A DNA stretch of 64,000 bases from Buddleja alternifolia (GCA_019426215.1 CM033402.1:19659104-19723103), one strand, 5' to 3'; shown: positions 1-11,176, counted from the stretch's first letter. The notes: a model not told the origin generated them from the sequence alone. Program-made: numbers and translations.

Positions 1-650
1 TCTTGATTTGGATCTTATGGCATGATAGGATCCTCACTAACGCACAACTTTATAAGAGCATATTTCGCCGACGAATCACTGCCACTTATGTGGTCATGGC
101 GTGGAAAACAACATGCATGCACTACGAGTATGCACCTGGGTTGCAAGCATATGGCGCACGGTTGTAGTAAGACAACATCATGAAAAATTCTTTTCCTTGG
201 CACCCAAACAATGGATCGATTGGAACTTAATGAAGCCACTAAATAGGTATATGTGGTGTGATGATTAGGGAATTTCTTTTATTGAAATCGTTAATTTTGT
301 TTGGTAGGAACGAAATGTAGCGGTACACAAGGAGACAATCGAGACAACACAATTGGACTTCAATGTAATTAAGAATCCTATCATGGAAGCTCGATGTATC
401 GCGCAAGGAAACTAGGACATTCTAGAAGATATAGAATATGTGAGGTGATATAAAGCACGACATGGTGTAACTAAAATCAATGTTGATGGAGCTTTCCATA
501 TGACACTAGGACAAGCGACAGGTCCAGCTGGGTTCGGCGTGGTGTTTCGCAATAGTCATGGAGCATGGATTACGGGTTTTCAAGGCAAAGGTGGCACTTC
601 AACACCCTTGAAATCAAAACTGGTGGCCATTTTGAAGGGATGAAAAGTTG
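1..650 (+). pseudogene. LINE ORF2 3' part (zf-RVT and RNase H-like), decayed
   Basis: Remnant of a plant non-LTR retrotransposon (L1-type) reverse transcriptase polyprotein. Reading the + strand from base 2 gives the zf-RVT-like peptide HDRILTNAQLYKSIFRRR, soon broken by stops. At about 472-650 a second open stretch reads KINVDGAFHMTLG then GPAGFGVVFRNSHG, the opening of the RNase H-like (RVT_3) domain with its first metal-binding Asp in NVDGA. Stops and frame changes separate the pieces, so no protein is made. The 5' part, including the RT core, lies outside the window or is lost. The domain order zf-RVT then RNase H is the usual order at the end of plant LINE ORF2. Confidence 0.75.
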
Positions 651-1365
651 CATAGGATAAAGGATTGCATAAGATCATCCTAGAAACGACTGCCTAGATG
701 CGTGGGCATGTATCGATGAAGCCACAGTGGCTCATCAAGACTTTGAAGCTATACAAAGGATTTGAGAACTACTGAAGAGGAAATGGGAATTCCTTCACCC
801 GATCAGAGACTAGAGAGGTCTTTTTGCTTGAATCTGGAATGGCGAGACTGATTGACCTATATCACTTCGTTGCATAAACTGTCATTGAGAAGTGTTGGAT
901 AATCCACCGGTAGAAGTTCAAATTTAATACGATGAAGACATCAGCGGCATAAGTGGCCAAAATTATAACTATGTGTTAGGGTTTGTCGGACCTATAAACT
1001 AGGGTAGCCCCCTTCATTTGTTACAAATAAAAATAAAGATAAGACTCTCATTATAAACTTGACACCAAAGAAAAGAAGAGAAAAATTCTCTCTCCACTTT
1101 CCCTATAGCCGTCGGCCACATCTGAGCCAAAGGAGGTGGATATTTCTTCAAGTCTTATTCCGGCGTGCTATCTAGAGGCAAGAATTTAGAATTATTGCTA
1201 CCGTGTAGATCAAGACTTTGAATTCTACAAAAAGGTTAGTAAATCGATGGAATTCGATTTCATCTTTATGTTTTTATAAAATCATTAAAATCCAAAAGTG
1301 ATCCATTTGTGAATCCGGATATGTTTTTATTTCCACTGTGCATGAATCATGATTCACAACAAATA
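651..1365. other. Non-coding stretch, possible retroelement tail or LTR
   Basis: No gene seen. The first part probably continues the decayed LINE tail. From 893 the sequence starts TGTTGGATAATCC and later has a splice-like and pyrimidine-rich leader, which resembles a Ty1/copia LTR in style, but I could not find a matching end or target duplication. Confidence 0.4.
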
Positions 1366-1600
1366 TTAAAATATCACATAATGGATTTCTTGCTCTATAG
1401 TTCGCCAATTTCCATGTGTATCCTTAATTTTCTCAATAGCATTAAATTTCAATCTTTTACAGGCATGCACATGAAAATAACCAATATTGAGGTCTCCTTC
1501 TTTCATCCATAAAACCCGACTTCTCTGTTTCCACATGATTCCCTCACACAACTTAAGCTCTTCGAGCTCTTTTCGGGCTTGGAATTCCTCATTTTTAGAG
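1366..1600 (-). pseudogene. LINE ORF2 fragment (region upstream of the RT palm)
   Basis: The minus strand reads EEFQARKELEELKLCEG and then IMWKQRSRVLWMKEGD and YFHVHACKRLK, the conserved stretch of plant L1-type LINE ORF2 between the endonuclease and reverse-transcriptase domains (family pattern W-QKSR-W--GD-NT-YFH). About 78 residues are open. It ends at both sides without neighbouring domains, so it is a short fragment. It lies in the opposite orientation to the LINE remnant at the window start and is a separate insertion or an inverted piece. Confidence 0.8.
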
Positions 1601-2050
1601 GCAGCCGTGACTATCCCCTATTTTAACAGAATAATCGAATTTTCAACGTTGTTGTTATTATCATTGTGTTGGTTTTGTTATTGTGTTCTTTGAATTATTC
1701 ACCAATCATAATGCATCGTGGGTGATACATGCACGTCGTGGTTGGTTTTGATTAGGTTGGAATTTGTATCAAACACTATGTGTCCGACATCGACCCAACA
1801 GTTTGTTTGGACGTCCCAGTTTATCAATACCAGGGTCAAAGCTGGCCTATCTAAATTGGGCCTCGATCTTCTTACTCTTTGGGAGAGCGAGACCTATTTT
1901 TATTGGGACTTGATTAAATTTTGATTGTCAGAATTTTTCGGGACGTTTTGGTGGAAGGGATCCATTTGCACAGGTGTGAAGTTAAAAGGACCGTTATTGA
2001 GGGTGAAAAGACCGAAATAGCCCCTGTTAATATTTGGCCAAAAGACTTAA
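1601..2050. other. Unassigned left flank of the large MULE
   Basis: No coding region is recognised. The left end of the large Mutator-like element should fall within or just after this stretch, because its characteristic motif and first gene start to the right. I could not identify a terminal inverted repeat or a 9-bp target duplication. Confidence 0.35.
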
Positions 2051-2461
2051 ATAACCCTTGTTAAAGAAGCGTGTTTTCTTAAGAGAAACGCTACTTCCCC
2101 TTTTTTTCTAATAAAAAGAAAAATAAATGCGTGTAATTACTATTTTACCCTTCTTTTTATAAAATTCAGAACAGGATGAACAGAAGCCGGTTCCTCAATT
2201 TAACGCCCCATCATCGAGAGAGAAGAGAGAGCTGGACTGAAAGAAGAAGAAGAAGAAGAAGAGGGATTTATTTAGTTTGATTTTGTTTCGCCTAGGCTCA
2301 GAAGAAGAAGAGGGATTTATTTAGTTTGATTTTGTTTCGCCCAGGCTCAATCGTCATTTTCCCGAAGGTGATTTATAGTTTTGAAGCATATTTCATGCTT
2401 TATGTATCCAGTATTTTATTTTATTTTTTATATTTTTGTATTAATCAGGCATTGTCAGTCA

Positions 2462-5400
2462 ATGGCCCGTCGTCTAGATTTTGTAATGGTCCCTCACGAC
2501 TCTGAGGCATCATCTTCATCTACTCCCCCTGTAAGTTAAGTAAACCCTAATATTTATATATAAGTATTTATATTTTTTTTGAAATGTGAATTACATAGTC
2601 GAAATTTGATTAGATAGACTTACCTTATTTTAACTAGTTTATTAAAATGAAAGTATTCCTGATTTTGTGACATAAATAGTGACTTTAAGTAAGTACAGTG
2701 GCTTTTATTTCAGTATTGGCTTCATGTGATCCAGTATCTTATTTATTAAATGGCAAGTAATATATAGTTGACAAATTGTAATTCCTTTATTAATTGTTTT
2801 TAAGTATACTGGCTTCATTATGATTGATGAAGTTAGGTAATTTTAGAGAAGAAGGTGTTTTTGGAACCTTACATTACATTAAAGTATGACAACAAGTTCA
2901 ACAGCTTTGAATAATAATGTATTATTTTTGTTTCAGGTTCCCACTCTTTGTTTGCCTCTTGGAAATTGTAGTTTCAAGGGCAAGATTTCTACGTACTGCA
3001 AAATGGCAAAAGAATTCAAATTTATTGAGGATTGTTTGAGTGACCATCCTAATGGGATCGCTTGGTTGAGGGATTCTCAGTTTGGCCTTTTTTTTCGACG
3101 CAGCTCCTAACATGGAGATGCTTTTAACTCCTTTGTGGATGCTGCTAAGCCGCAAAGTGAAGTCTAAAAATAAATCTGAGGTTTGGTTTGTTTTGAATGG
3201 CATCCATATTAGATAATCTATGATGGAGCATGCCCTTTTGACTAGCTTGATCTGTGATGAGTATCCTGAAGCAACTATCCCTTTACCAGCTCATATTTTT
3301 GTACAAGACATGTTGGCAAGAAAATCACAGTTGGAGGTATCAAGAAAACACTTACACAGTTTGTGATCCCTCCCCCTGAACCTGAAGAAGGTGTCCCTCC
3401 CAGTGATGATAGTAGCAGTCTAATGAGTGTTAGGCATGGAGCCCGAAGGAACATTGAAGACGACAAGTTGAAGCTTGCTTTGTTGTACTTGTTGTGCTCG
3501 GTATTTTTTTTGGGGGTAATGATAATGCAAAGATAGATTCCAAATTGATACATATTGTTGAAGATCTAGAGTTTGCCAGAGCCTATTCCTGGGGTCGGCG
3601 GTCTTATTCTTTTTTGATTGAATCCGTGACAAGTTTGGACATGCAACAGAAAAGGCTAGCTCAAAGCCCACAGTGGAAATGTCCTGGATTCATTATTCCG
3701 CTGATGGTAATGAAATACTTTTCTGTAATGCTGCATTTCTTTGCTGTAATTGGTCTTCTTTATATTTCTCCATATATAATTTGGCTATTGCTTTTGTTCG
3801 TTTTGTTAGCTTCTTCCATTTGAGTGCATCCCCGCACTGTCTCCTAGTATTGCTCGTTTGAGGGAGAATGTGAATTCCACTTTGCCCAGAATTTGCAAGT
3901 GGTCTACCAAACTCAAACAGAAGAAACAATTTTCCACTTTTGAGGAGGTGCTCAAATTGGTCGTAGACACGAAGGTTTGTGTTTAACTATTTTGCAATGT
4001 GAACTGAACAATGTGAAATAAGTTTTATGTTCTGAAAAAATCAATTTGCTGTTTATAAATATTGGATTTCACTGATGTTTATCCTTAATTTAGGAGGAAT
4101 TCCCCAACTGGCTTCAGTATGTATTCCCCATCTGGCTTCTCCCTCTAATTAGTATATATTATTTGCTTTGTAGGGTAGTATTTTAAGCATAATGAAGCCG
4201 ACTGTGGAGGAAATGTCTTTAATTGACATGGTCAAATTTGTTGCTTATAATGCCCCTAACTCCTCCGTGAAGGATCCGACCACCGAATCTTGGACTGCAA
4301 TACTTGAGAAGGGAGGTCGTGTTATATTTGACGATCTTTACGTAGAAGATGTTGATGGTAAATGTTCTTTCCTTGGATATCAAACAGGAAACATTACTGA
4401 TCCTCCTCCGCAAATCGAACCATGCGTCTCATCAGCCATTCTGCTTGAGAGCGTTCCTACTTTTTCATCCATCCCACAACCCCAAAAGGAAAGTGCTCCC
4501 GGTAATTCATCAGAACCTAACAACGAGGTTGTTAGAGTACTCAGTGAAATACTGGAAAGAATCTCTGCTCTTGAAAAGGCTTGTCATTTGATGGATTCAA
4601 ATGTAAGGGCGATGGATTCAAATGCAAGTGGAAGGTTATCATGTCTAGAAAGCAGGTTAGAAAAATTGGAGAGATTTACAAGGGATGATTTTTCCGCTGA
4701 TTTACAACCATTTGATGCTTCCGCGGGCAGTGAACTAGTTAGGGATCATGATGATGTTGGTGTGGGTAAAGATGAGGTAGATGATGAGGGTGGCTATGGT
4801 CTGGAAGGCGATGTTGCGAATGGCAATGTTGCGAAAGTTCTTATGGAGTTGAATCAGGATGAGGACATGGTGTTAGATGTGCCCCTCGATGTTGACAATC
4901 AGTATCCAAAGCCGGACATTAAGGAGTATCCAAGGAGGGAGCGGAAAAGATCCCATAATTTGCAGTCCCTATACACTGAGTTCTATGCAGCTAAGAAGAA
5001 AGTAAGACGGTGAATTTGTAAGTTATGAATTGATATATTTTTGTTGATATTTCCCAGTTTGCTTTAGATGCATATTGTTTTATCAAAACAGGCCAAGAAG
5101 ATAGTTACAGACCCCTTGGAAAGCCAATTGATAAATGCTGAAATTTTGAAGCATGATGGGCAGGGGAAATTGGGCAGTGAGTTGGAGACCAATGTAGCTA
5201 AAGGCATCACCTTTTCAGATGAGAAATTTGTGTTTAAAGAAGTGAAGATCGAAAAGGAAGATGATGTGGATAATAAAAGGAAGGTGCCTGATGAAATGAC
5301 TGAGGAAATTGTGGCGAAGAAGGATGATGATCATCATGTTGATTACAATAACTATTTTTTGCCTCTCACCAAAGATGAGAATGATCTGATTTCTGAGCAC

Positions 5401-6058
5401 TTGTTCCGTAGTCTCACCAAAATCCAAGCCAAAAAAAAAAACACTGGTAAGGCATGAGACATCTGGTGTTACAGTTTCTGCTGAACAGTTTCAACGTTTG
5501 AAGCCTACCAGATGGCTTAATGATTCTGTGATTGATGTTTTCCTGGCGTTAATGAAAGAAAGAGAGCTGAGGGAACCAACCCAATATTTGAAATGCCATT
5601 ATTTTAGTTCCTTATTTTACCCCCTCTTCAATGTTCATGGTTTTGAATCGGTGAAAAGATGGACTAATACTAGAATTGGTGGAATGGATTATTCTCTGCT
5701 TGATTGTGATAAAATCTTTGTCCCTATCAACAATGAACTGCATTGGACATTAGCCATTATCAGCCCGAAAGACCAAAAAATAGAGTATGTTGATTCCCTT
5801 GGTTATGGTTCTGACGGGGTACATCTTAAAGTGTTTGTTAAATTGGATGAGTACATGAAGCAGTACGCTAAACACTTTTATGACACAAATATAAATTTGT
5901 CTCAATGGCTGCACGAACTCGTCACTGGCAATCCAAAGCAAGAAAATATTCATGACTGCGGTGTGTTCATGCTTAAATCCATCGACTTTTATTGTAGCAG
6001 AGAACACGTTAGACGTGTAAAAGATTTTAAACAGGACAAAATGCCATACTTTAGGTAG
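2462..6058 (+). pseudogene. DUF1985 + Ulp1-like (C48) cysteine protease gene of the MULE, frameshifted
   Basis: Probable exons are 2462-2530 (ends at GTAAGT), 2937 to about 3700, 3810-3974, 4174-5000 and 5092-6058, with GT/AG at the inferred junctions. The second and third exons give a DUF1985 region (EVWFVLNGIHIR, MMEHALLTSLICDEYP, then LPRICKWSTKLK). The fourth has an acidic linker with a Leu-rich stretch, and the last is a Ulp1/C48 domain (see separate entry). KI-type MULE proteins have this DUF1985-linker-C48 order and are thought to act as ubiquitin/SUMO-like proteases. The DUF1985 part carries frame changes at T-runs near 3087, 3300 and 3504 and an in-frame TAA near 3213. An A11 run near 5433 breaks the frame before the protease, and a TAG stops it just before the family end. 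It is a decayed gene unless these are sequencing errors. Confidence 0.8.
5466..6058 (+). other. Ulp1/C48 peptidase domain with complete catalytic set
   Basis: Counting from the Met at 5498, the domain shows RWLNDSVIDVF near the start, His82 in ELHWTLAII, Asp99 in EYVDSLGYG, Gln148 in NPKQEN and Cys154 in HDCGVFMLK. These match the His-Asp-Gln-Cys set of Ulp1-type de-ubiquitin/SUMO peptidases in order and spacing. In-frame coding continues upstream of 5498 (TSGVTVSAEQFQRLKPTRW), so that Met is internal. The domain is intact in itself even though the gene upstream is not. Its substrate cannot be told from sequence. Confidence 0.88.
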
Positions 6059-6354
6059 AAGATTGACTTGGAGATTCTGAATATGCATGTTGTATGATTC
6101 TTTGTACACAAAAAGCTGAATCTGGCTATAGTGTTGATTGTATATTGAGAAAATTTTAGATGTTAGCGAAATGTAATATGTAATGCAATTGTTCCCAGGA
6201 TGATATGATTTTGAGAAAAAATAATTGTTTGTCTTACCACTTATATCTTCATTAGTTTAGAGTTTAATGCAAGACAAACCTTACCTTTACCCAAAAAAAA
6301 TATTAAAAAAAAAACCAAAACAAAAAAACAAAAAAAAAATTCATAAACAAAATA

Positions 6355-7060
6355 TTAGGATACAGGATACCCAGTATCCATTAGTATCCTATTACGTGTG
6401 ATGGTTTCAAAGTTAGGATATTAGGATACAGGATACATTCCCCAGTATCCAGTTCCGTTTATAATTCTGGGTTACCAGATCCATCAGTATCCTGTTTCGA
6501 GCGATCGTTTCAAAGTTAGAATACAGGAGAATCCTGTATTCAGTTTCGTATTTGGCTTATAACTCTTTTCGCAATTTATGTAAATACACACACACACACA
6601 CAGGGTCACCCACATATCCTGTTCCCAATTCCATTTCATAAAACTAAAACAAAATAAATTGAAAAATGTAGCGTGAATACATTGACGTGGACAAATGAGA
6701 AAATTCAATTTCGTAAACCTAAAAAAATGAATTAAAAATGGCAGTGTAAATACTCGGATACAGGATATACAATATCCAATTTCATATATGATTCTGGTTT
6801 ACCGGATTCACCAGTATCCTGTTGCTTATGAGGTTTAAAGAATACGCCAATACAGGATCAGTCCAGTATTCTGTTTCGTATGAGGGTTATACATTTCTTC
6901 CGAATTTATGAAAATACACTGACACAGGGTCATTGCCGTATCCGAATTTTTATTCGAGTGTTAGACTAGCTGAATACTGGTAACAGGACCTTTAAGTATC
7001 TAGTAATATACCCAATTACCGAATACCAGTAATAGGACCTTTTAGTATTCAGTATTCTAA
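6355..7060. repeat. Cluster of GGATAC / CAGTATCC direct and inverted motifs
   Basis: Copies in both orientations recur, for example GGATACAGGATACCCAGTAT near 6358, CCCCAGTATCCAGTTCC near 6440, CAGTATCCTGTTTCG near 6486 and ACCAGTATCCTGTTGC near 6811. Adjacent opposite copies can pair into short hairpins. Similar motifs recur across the MULE. Dense short motifs near MULE ends often bind transposase, but that role here is inference. Confidence 0.7.
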
Positions 7061-7257
7061 AGAATCCACTGAGCCAAGTGGGCTTTTGGGCCATTCGATT
7101 GGGCCGCTACAAATTTAATTAAAATTTTCAAATTAATAAGTTGAACAATACAAGATTTATATTTTTTGTATTAATTATGTTATATAATTTACTTTTTATT
7201 TTATCACGGTAATTTTTATTTTTGACCTCAAGCGTGAACATAAATCTTACAACAGTT

Positions 7258-7845
7258 ACAATTGGTATGTTAAGCATTGAACTTATTCCATTTCTTAGAA
7301 TTTTTATTTTCAAACGAATGATTTGCACTTTATGTTTTTAATTATCTTTTTATTTTATTTCTATTCTTTATTATGAAAATAAAGATAAAAAGTAACTTTA
7401 AAAACTTAAAAAAATGTTACAAAGAAATGCATTAAAAACTATTTTTAGGAATGCTTTGAAAAATTATTTTTATTTATTATTATGAAAAAAAAGTGTTAAT
7501 TAAATTGGTATTTTAAGCGTTGAACTTATGCCATTGAACACTTAATATAAAATTGTTTATAAAATTCATGCATAAATTTTACACGCTTCTTGAAGTTGGT
7601 GGAATAATATGCTGGATTGAAAAATTTTATCTTGGGGTTTTTTGTGGAATTATTTTGTTCCATATAAAACGAATCGCCTGCGCTTTATGTTTTTAAGTAT
7701 GTTTTTATTTTATTTCTATTCTTTATTATGAAAATAAAAAATAAAAAGTAACTTTAAATACTTAAAAAAATGTTACAAAGGAACGCATTAAAAATTATTT
7801 TTAGGAATGCTTTGAAGAATTATTTTTATTTATTATTATGAAACA
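7258..7845. repeat. Imperfect tandem duplication, AT-rich
   Basis: The stretch 7318-7492 is repeated at about 7678-7845 with a few substitutions (shared words include TTTCTATTCTTTATTATG and TTTTTAGGAATGCTTTGA). The preceding words around 7258 (ATTGGTATGTTAAGC) recur near 7507. No coding content. Confidence 0.7.
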
Positions 7846-8019
7846 TAATTTTGAATGAATAGTGCGATTCAGAAATACATTGTGTATATGTTTACAGAAA
7901 ATGGTAAAACAGAACAACAAAAAAATCATATCCAACATTCTCCTGTTCACAAATGAAACAATAACCCTATAACATCTATACAATTGATATGTTCTTCTCT
8001 TGATCTTCCTCAAATTCAT

Positions 8020-8150
8020 TCGCATCCCAGTATCTCTGCATCCGAGAATCTCGTTTCCCAGTGTCACTGCATTCCAGTAATTCCAGTATCTCGTTTCCGA
8101 GTATCACTGCATTCCAGTAATTCCAAATATCTCGTTTCCCAGTTTCCCGT
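8020..8150. repeat. Short degenerate repeats (CTCGTTTCCCAGT / GCATTCCAGTAATTCC)
   Basis: The words CTCGTTTCC[CG]AGT and CACTGCATTCCAGTAATTCC recur two to three times with about 55-bp spacing. They contain the same CAGTA core as the other MULE repeats. Confidence 0.6.
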
Positions 8151-8163
8151 TATGTCTGCATCC

Positions 8164-8285
8164 AAATATCCACAAAGAGACATACACATGGCACATATAT
8201 ATCTAAATATCCACAAAGACACATACACATGGCACATATATATCTAAATATCCACAAAGACACATACACATGGCACATATATACG
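8164..8285. repeat. 41-bp tandem repeat, about 2.9 copies
   Basis: The unit starts AAATATCCACAAAGA and ends CATGGCACATATATATCT. Starts are at 8164, 8205 and 8246; the copies are nearly identical. Confidence 0.85.
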
Positions 8286-8398
8286 TATCCCCTCTTTTCA
8301 TTTCAGGCATCCAGTATGTCAATGTTCACAAATCACAAAAAACGTTATTCATAAAATCCGTAAAATAATTAAAAATTCCAGGGGCAGCACATAATATA

Positions 8399-8427
8399 TA
8401 ATATAATATATATATATATATATATTA
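8399..8427. repeat. (TA)n microsatellite
   Basis: Alternating TA run just 3' of the E2-like gene; a second (TA)n run lies in that gene's third intron at about 8748-8777. Confidence 0.85.
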
Positions 8428-8543
8428 AAAAAATAACGTCATCACATAACAAAAAAAAAACTGCTCCAAAAAAAAATTGTCCAACATTTCAACCCCAAAA
8501 AAAAAAAACACTTGTTCCAACATTCCACCCATCAACATTAAAA

Positions 8544-8745
8544 TTATTCTCCAGCCCCAACGTCCGCATGCTCCAACATCCATGCCTTTGCAATTCGTAG
8601 GTACTTGTCGTGATCGTCCAAGTACTGTTGCAGCGCTTGAGTTGACGATGGATGTGGAGCAGTCACATTTAGTTTTGCCATCAACTGGCGGATTCTTTGA
8701 AGCAACTGAAAAAAAAAATCATTTTATGGTGAATGGATCCATTTC

Positions 8746-8781
<36 letters not shown>

Positions 8782-9319
8782 GGTTATATTGGTAGCAGCA
8801 ATACCTTCGGGATTGTAAGAGCCGGGTTCCATCATTCTCGAAGAATATCAAGTTCGATGCCACCTGTTATGGAGATGTTGGGATGAAAAACCTTTGTCCA
8901 GAAATTGACCTTATCAAACAACCCAACAAAAAGAATAAAAGATCCATTAGCATTATGATTAGACAATTAATATTGCATTTTTATTTAATGTGTCTGTGCT
9001 CAAGGGAATAAGCCTACCAACGGTGGAGACAACGGGAAGTTAGGCCCAAAACGAATGATCAGATTGAAGAAGTGATTGGCATACGGGTTGTTCATTGGGC
9101 CCATCATCCGTGCCTCCCAATGGAAGTCATCGTTGTTCACCGGGCCTGTGGGGAAAAATACGACACACATAAACACAATTTAACTTAACAGGGATGAGTC
9201 CATCAAACCGAATCAGATACCAGAGTAATAGTATGAAAGTTACCAGCAGTAAACCAAAATGTTTCATCAATTATGCGCTTCTCCCTTTCAATCCGTCTCC
9301 TAATATCACCCAACTCCAT
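8544..9319 (-). pseudogene. Ubiquitin-conjugating enzyme (E2)-like gene with Cys-to-Glu active site and one stop
   Basis: Four exons on the minus strand (9319-9244, 9145-9018, 8909-8805, 8705-8544) join in frame at GT/AG introns of about 100 bp to encode 156 aa, the normal size of a UBC fold. Recognisable E2 blocks are AGPVNNDDFHWEARMMGP (residues 25-42), PNFPLSPPL (60-68), VFHPNIS with the conserved HPN motif (about 75-81) and LDILRE followed by WNPALTIPK. The residue eight after the HPN Asn, where active E2s have Cys, is Glu (GGIELDIL), so this would be a UEV-like inactive E2. A TGA stands between LDILRE and WNPAL, where E2s usually have a residue such as Gln. The C-terminus (KYLRIAKAWMLEHA) fits the last E2 helix. 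Start context CACCATGG and an upstream TATA box support the start. It lies inside the Ulp1-carrying MULE and has introns, so DNA-level capture is likely. Confidence 0.85.
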
Positions 9320-9380
9320 GGTGTATATAAGTTATAGAAAACTGAAGAGTTGGGTTGAGAATTTGTGCCTGGTTTGCTCT

Positions 9381-9389
9381 CTTATATAG
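9381..9389 (-). promoter_or_regulatory. Probable TATA box of the E2-like gene
   Basis: On the minus strand CTATATAAGAGAG lies about 60-70 bp upstream of the E2-like ATG, at the usual distance for a plant TATA box with a short leader. Confidence 0.6.
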
Positions 9390-9393
9390 TTAT

Positions 9394-9943
9394 GGTTCCG
9401 TTGGAATTCTAAAAAGCGGCTGATGGACTGTTTGTGAAATGAAAAGCCATAGGTCTATTGAAATTCTAAAACTGTTCGAATGTGTCAATTGAATGTTGGC
9501 GACCTGTCATTCAATAAATTCAGTGTTGGAGTGGCTGATGGAATGTTTGAGAAATGAAGAGGCATGAGTTTGTTCAAATTCTAAAACTGTTTGAATGTGT
9601 CAGTTGAAAGGAATGTTTGAAATCAAAAGGAATGTATCTGTTCTAATTCTAAAACTGTTGGAATGTGTCAGTGGATACCTCTACAAGTCTTTTCATAATG
9701 GTGATACCCAATTTAATCCATAAGATCACCTGCAAAATCAAGTCTTATAATTGCAATTGGCGATCAGAAAAGAGAAGTTGATTTTTCCTTGATGTTTATT
9801 TTAATACCCAACTTTAATTAAATTTTTCTTCAAAATTATTATTGATGTTATTTTCTTGCATATCACGGGGTACAAGATAGTAAGTCAAATTATGTGGAAC
9901 AAGGCGCGTGCATTGCACACTTCAGTTAGGAATAGTAATTAGA
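9394..9943. other. Upstream region of the E2-like gene
   Basis: Contains three degenerate copies of a word like AAATTCTAAAACTGTT[CTG]GAATGTGTC (near 9460, 9577 and 9637). No gene seen. Confidence 0.5.
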
Positions 9944-10192
9944 GGGAAAAATACACGTCTTGGACTCAAAACGAGCTAAATAATTGGCTTACAAAAGATG
10001 AAAAATCAGATTGCCCATGAGACCAACATTGAGATTTTATTTGACTTATGGGACTAAATGTGGCACCTCCTATCCAATGGGATCAACATTGAGATTTTAT
10101 TTGACTTATGAGACTAAATGTGGCACATCCCTATCCAATGAGACCAAAATCGAAAAGTGGGCAATTTACGGGACGAAAACTGCAATTTTCCC
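9944..10192. mobile_element. Possible small MULE-type MITE with internal 61-bp tandem pair
   Basis: The left end GGGAAAAATACACGTCTTGG and the reverse complement of the right end (GGGAAAATTGCAGTTTTCG) are similar imperfect inverted termini. Inside, GACCAACATTGAGATTTTA and its neighbour sequence occur twice, 61 bp apart. No clean target duplication. Confidence 0.4.
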
Positions 10193-10299
10193 ACTAACAA
10201 TCATTTCCCAGTTTTCCAATCAAGTATCTCATACAGTTATAAATGCAGTTATATTTGATGTGCAAAATACTAATATAATTTTTGTTATCAACATACAGT

Positions 10300-11176
10300 A
10301 ATTTCCCAAGATCCTAGTACCCGGTATCTCTACATCCATTATCCCATTATCCAGTTAATAATACTCGAGTTTTGTGAATGCGTCTTGTCTATTAAATCAA
10401 TTTGTAACCAACAACTACCCACGTCTACTAATTAAATGAAAAGTCACAACACACGCAATGTTAGATTTCCAACAACACACAAGCAATGTCACATTTCCCA
10501 GTATAGTAGTGTACTTGCATCCAGTATCCAGTTATTTGTACTCGTGTTTTGTGCCACACACGTGTCTTTTGATGATGCGTCTTGTTTATTAATTAAAGAG
10601 TAAATTAAAAGTCAACAATGTCAGGTTTCCCACAACACACGCAATATCACATTTCCCAGTATATTAGTGTACTTGCATCCAGTATCCAGTTATTTGTGCT
10701 CGTGTTTTGTGCCACACATGCGTCTTTTGATGATGCGTCTTGTCTATTAATTAAAGAGTAAATTAAAAGTCAACAATGTCAGATTTCCAACAACACACAA
10801 CTAATGTCACATTTCCCAGTATATTAGTGTACTTACATCCAGTATCCAGTTTTTTGTACTCGTGTTTTGTGCCACACATGCGTCTTTGATAATGCGTCTT
10901 GTCTATTAATTCAAGGGTAAATTAAAAATCAACAATGTAAGGTTTCCCACAACACACACGCAATGTCACATTTCCCAGTATATTAGTGTACTTGCATCCA
11001 GTATCCAGTTATTTGTGCTCGTGTTTTGTGCCACACATGCGTCTTTTGATGATGCGTCTTGTCTATTAATTAAAGGCTAAATTAAAAGTCAACGATGTCA
11101 GGTTTCCCACAACACACACGTAATGTCACATTTCCCAATATATTAGTGTACTTGCATCCAGTATCCAGTTATTTGT
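10300..11176. repeat. About 160-bp tandem repeat array, interrupted by a retrotransposon
   Basis: Four to five units with starts spaced 158-161 bp (GATGATGCGT at 10571, 10729, about 10888 and 11049). Each contains CATTTCCCAGTATATTAGTG, GCATCCAGTATCCAGTTATT and GCCACACATGCGTC. The array is cut at 11176 by the LTR element and resumes at 17715-17900; a further unit at about 15600-15751 comes from the tandem duplication. Confidence 0.85.

Larger units (their letters stand above)
6100..8019. other. AT-rich, non-coding MULE interior
   Basis: No gene seen on either strand; short open frames here are AT-rich noise. It holds a (CA)n run at about 6589-6602, the dense GGATAC/GTATCC cluster and a tandem duplication, both listed separately. 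Confidence 0.55.

Noticed and set aside
893..1287. Possible Ty1/copia solo LTR starting TGTTGGATAATCC
   Set aside because: No convincing right end or target duplication; the candidate end AAAATCA has unmatched flanks.
7128..8067. Two minus-strand open frames of 66 and 88 codons
   Set aside because: AT-rich, low-complexity peptides overlapping tandem repeats; no domain or splice context.
10011..10301. 96-codon frame with repeated RPTLRFYLTYGTKCGT
   Set aside because: It is the translation of the 61-bp tandem pair in a MITE-like sequence, not a protein gene.
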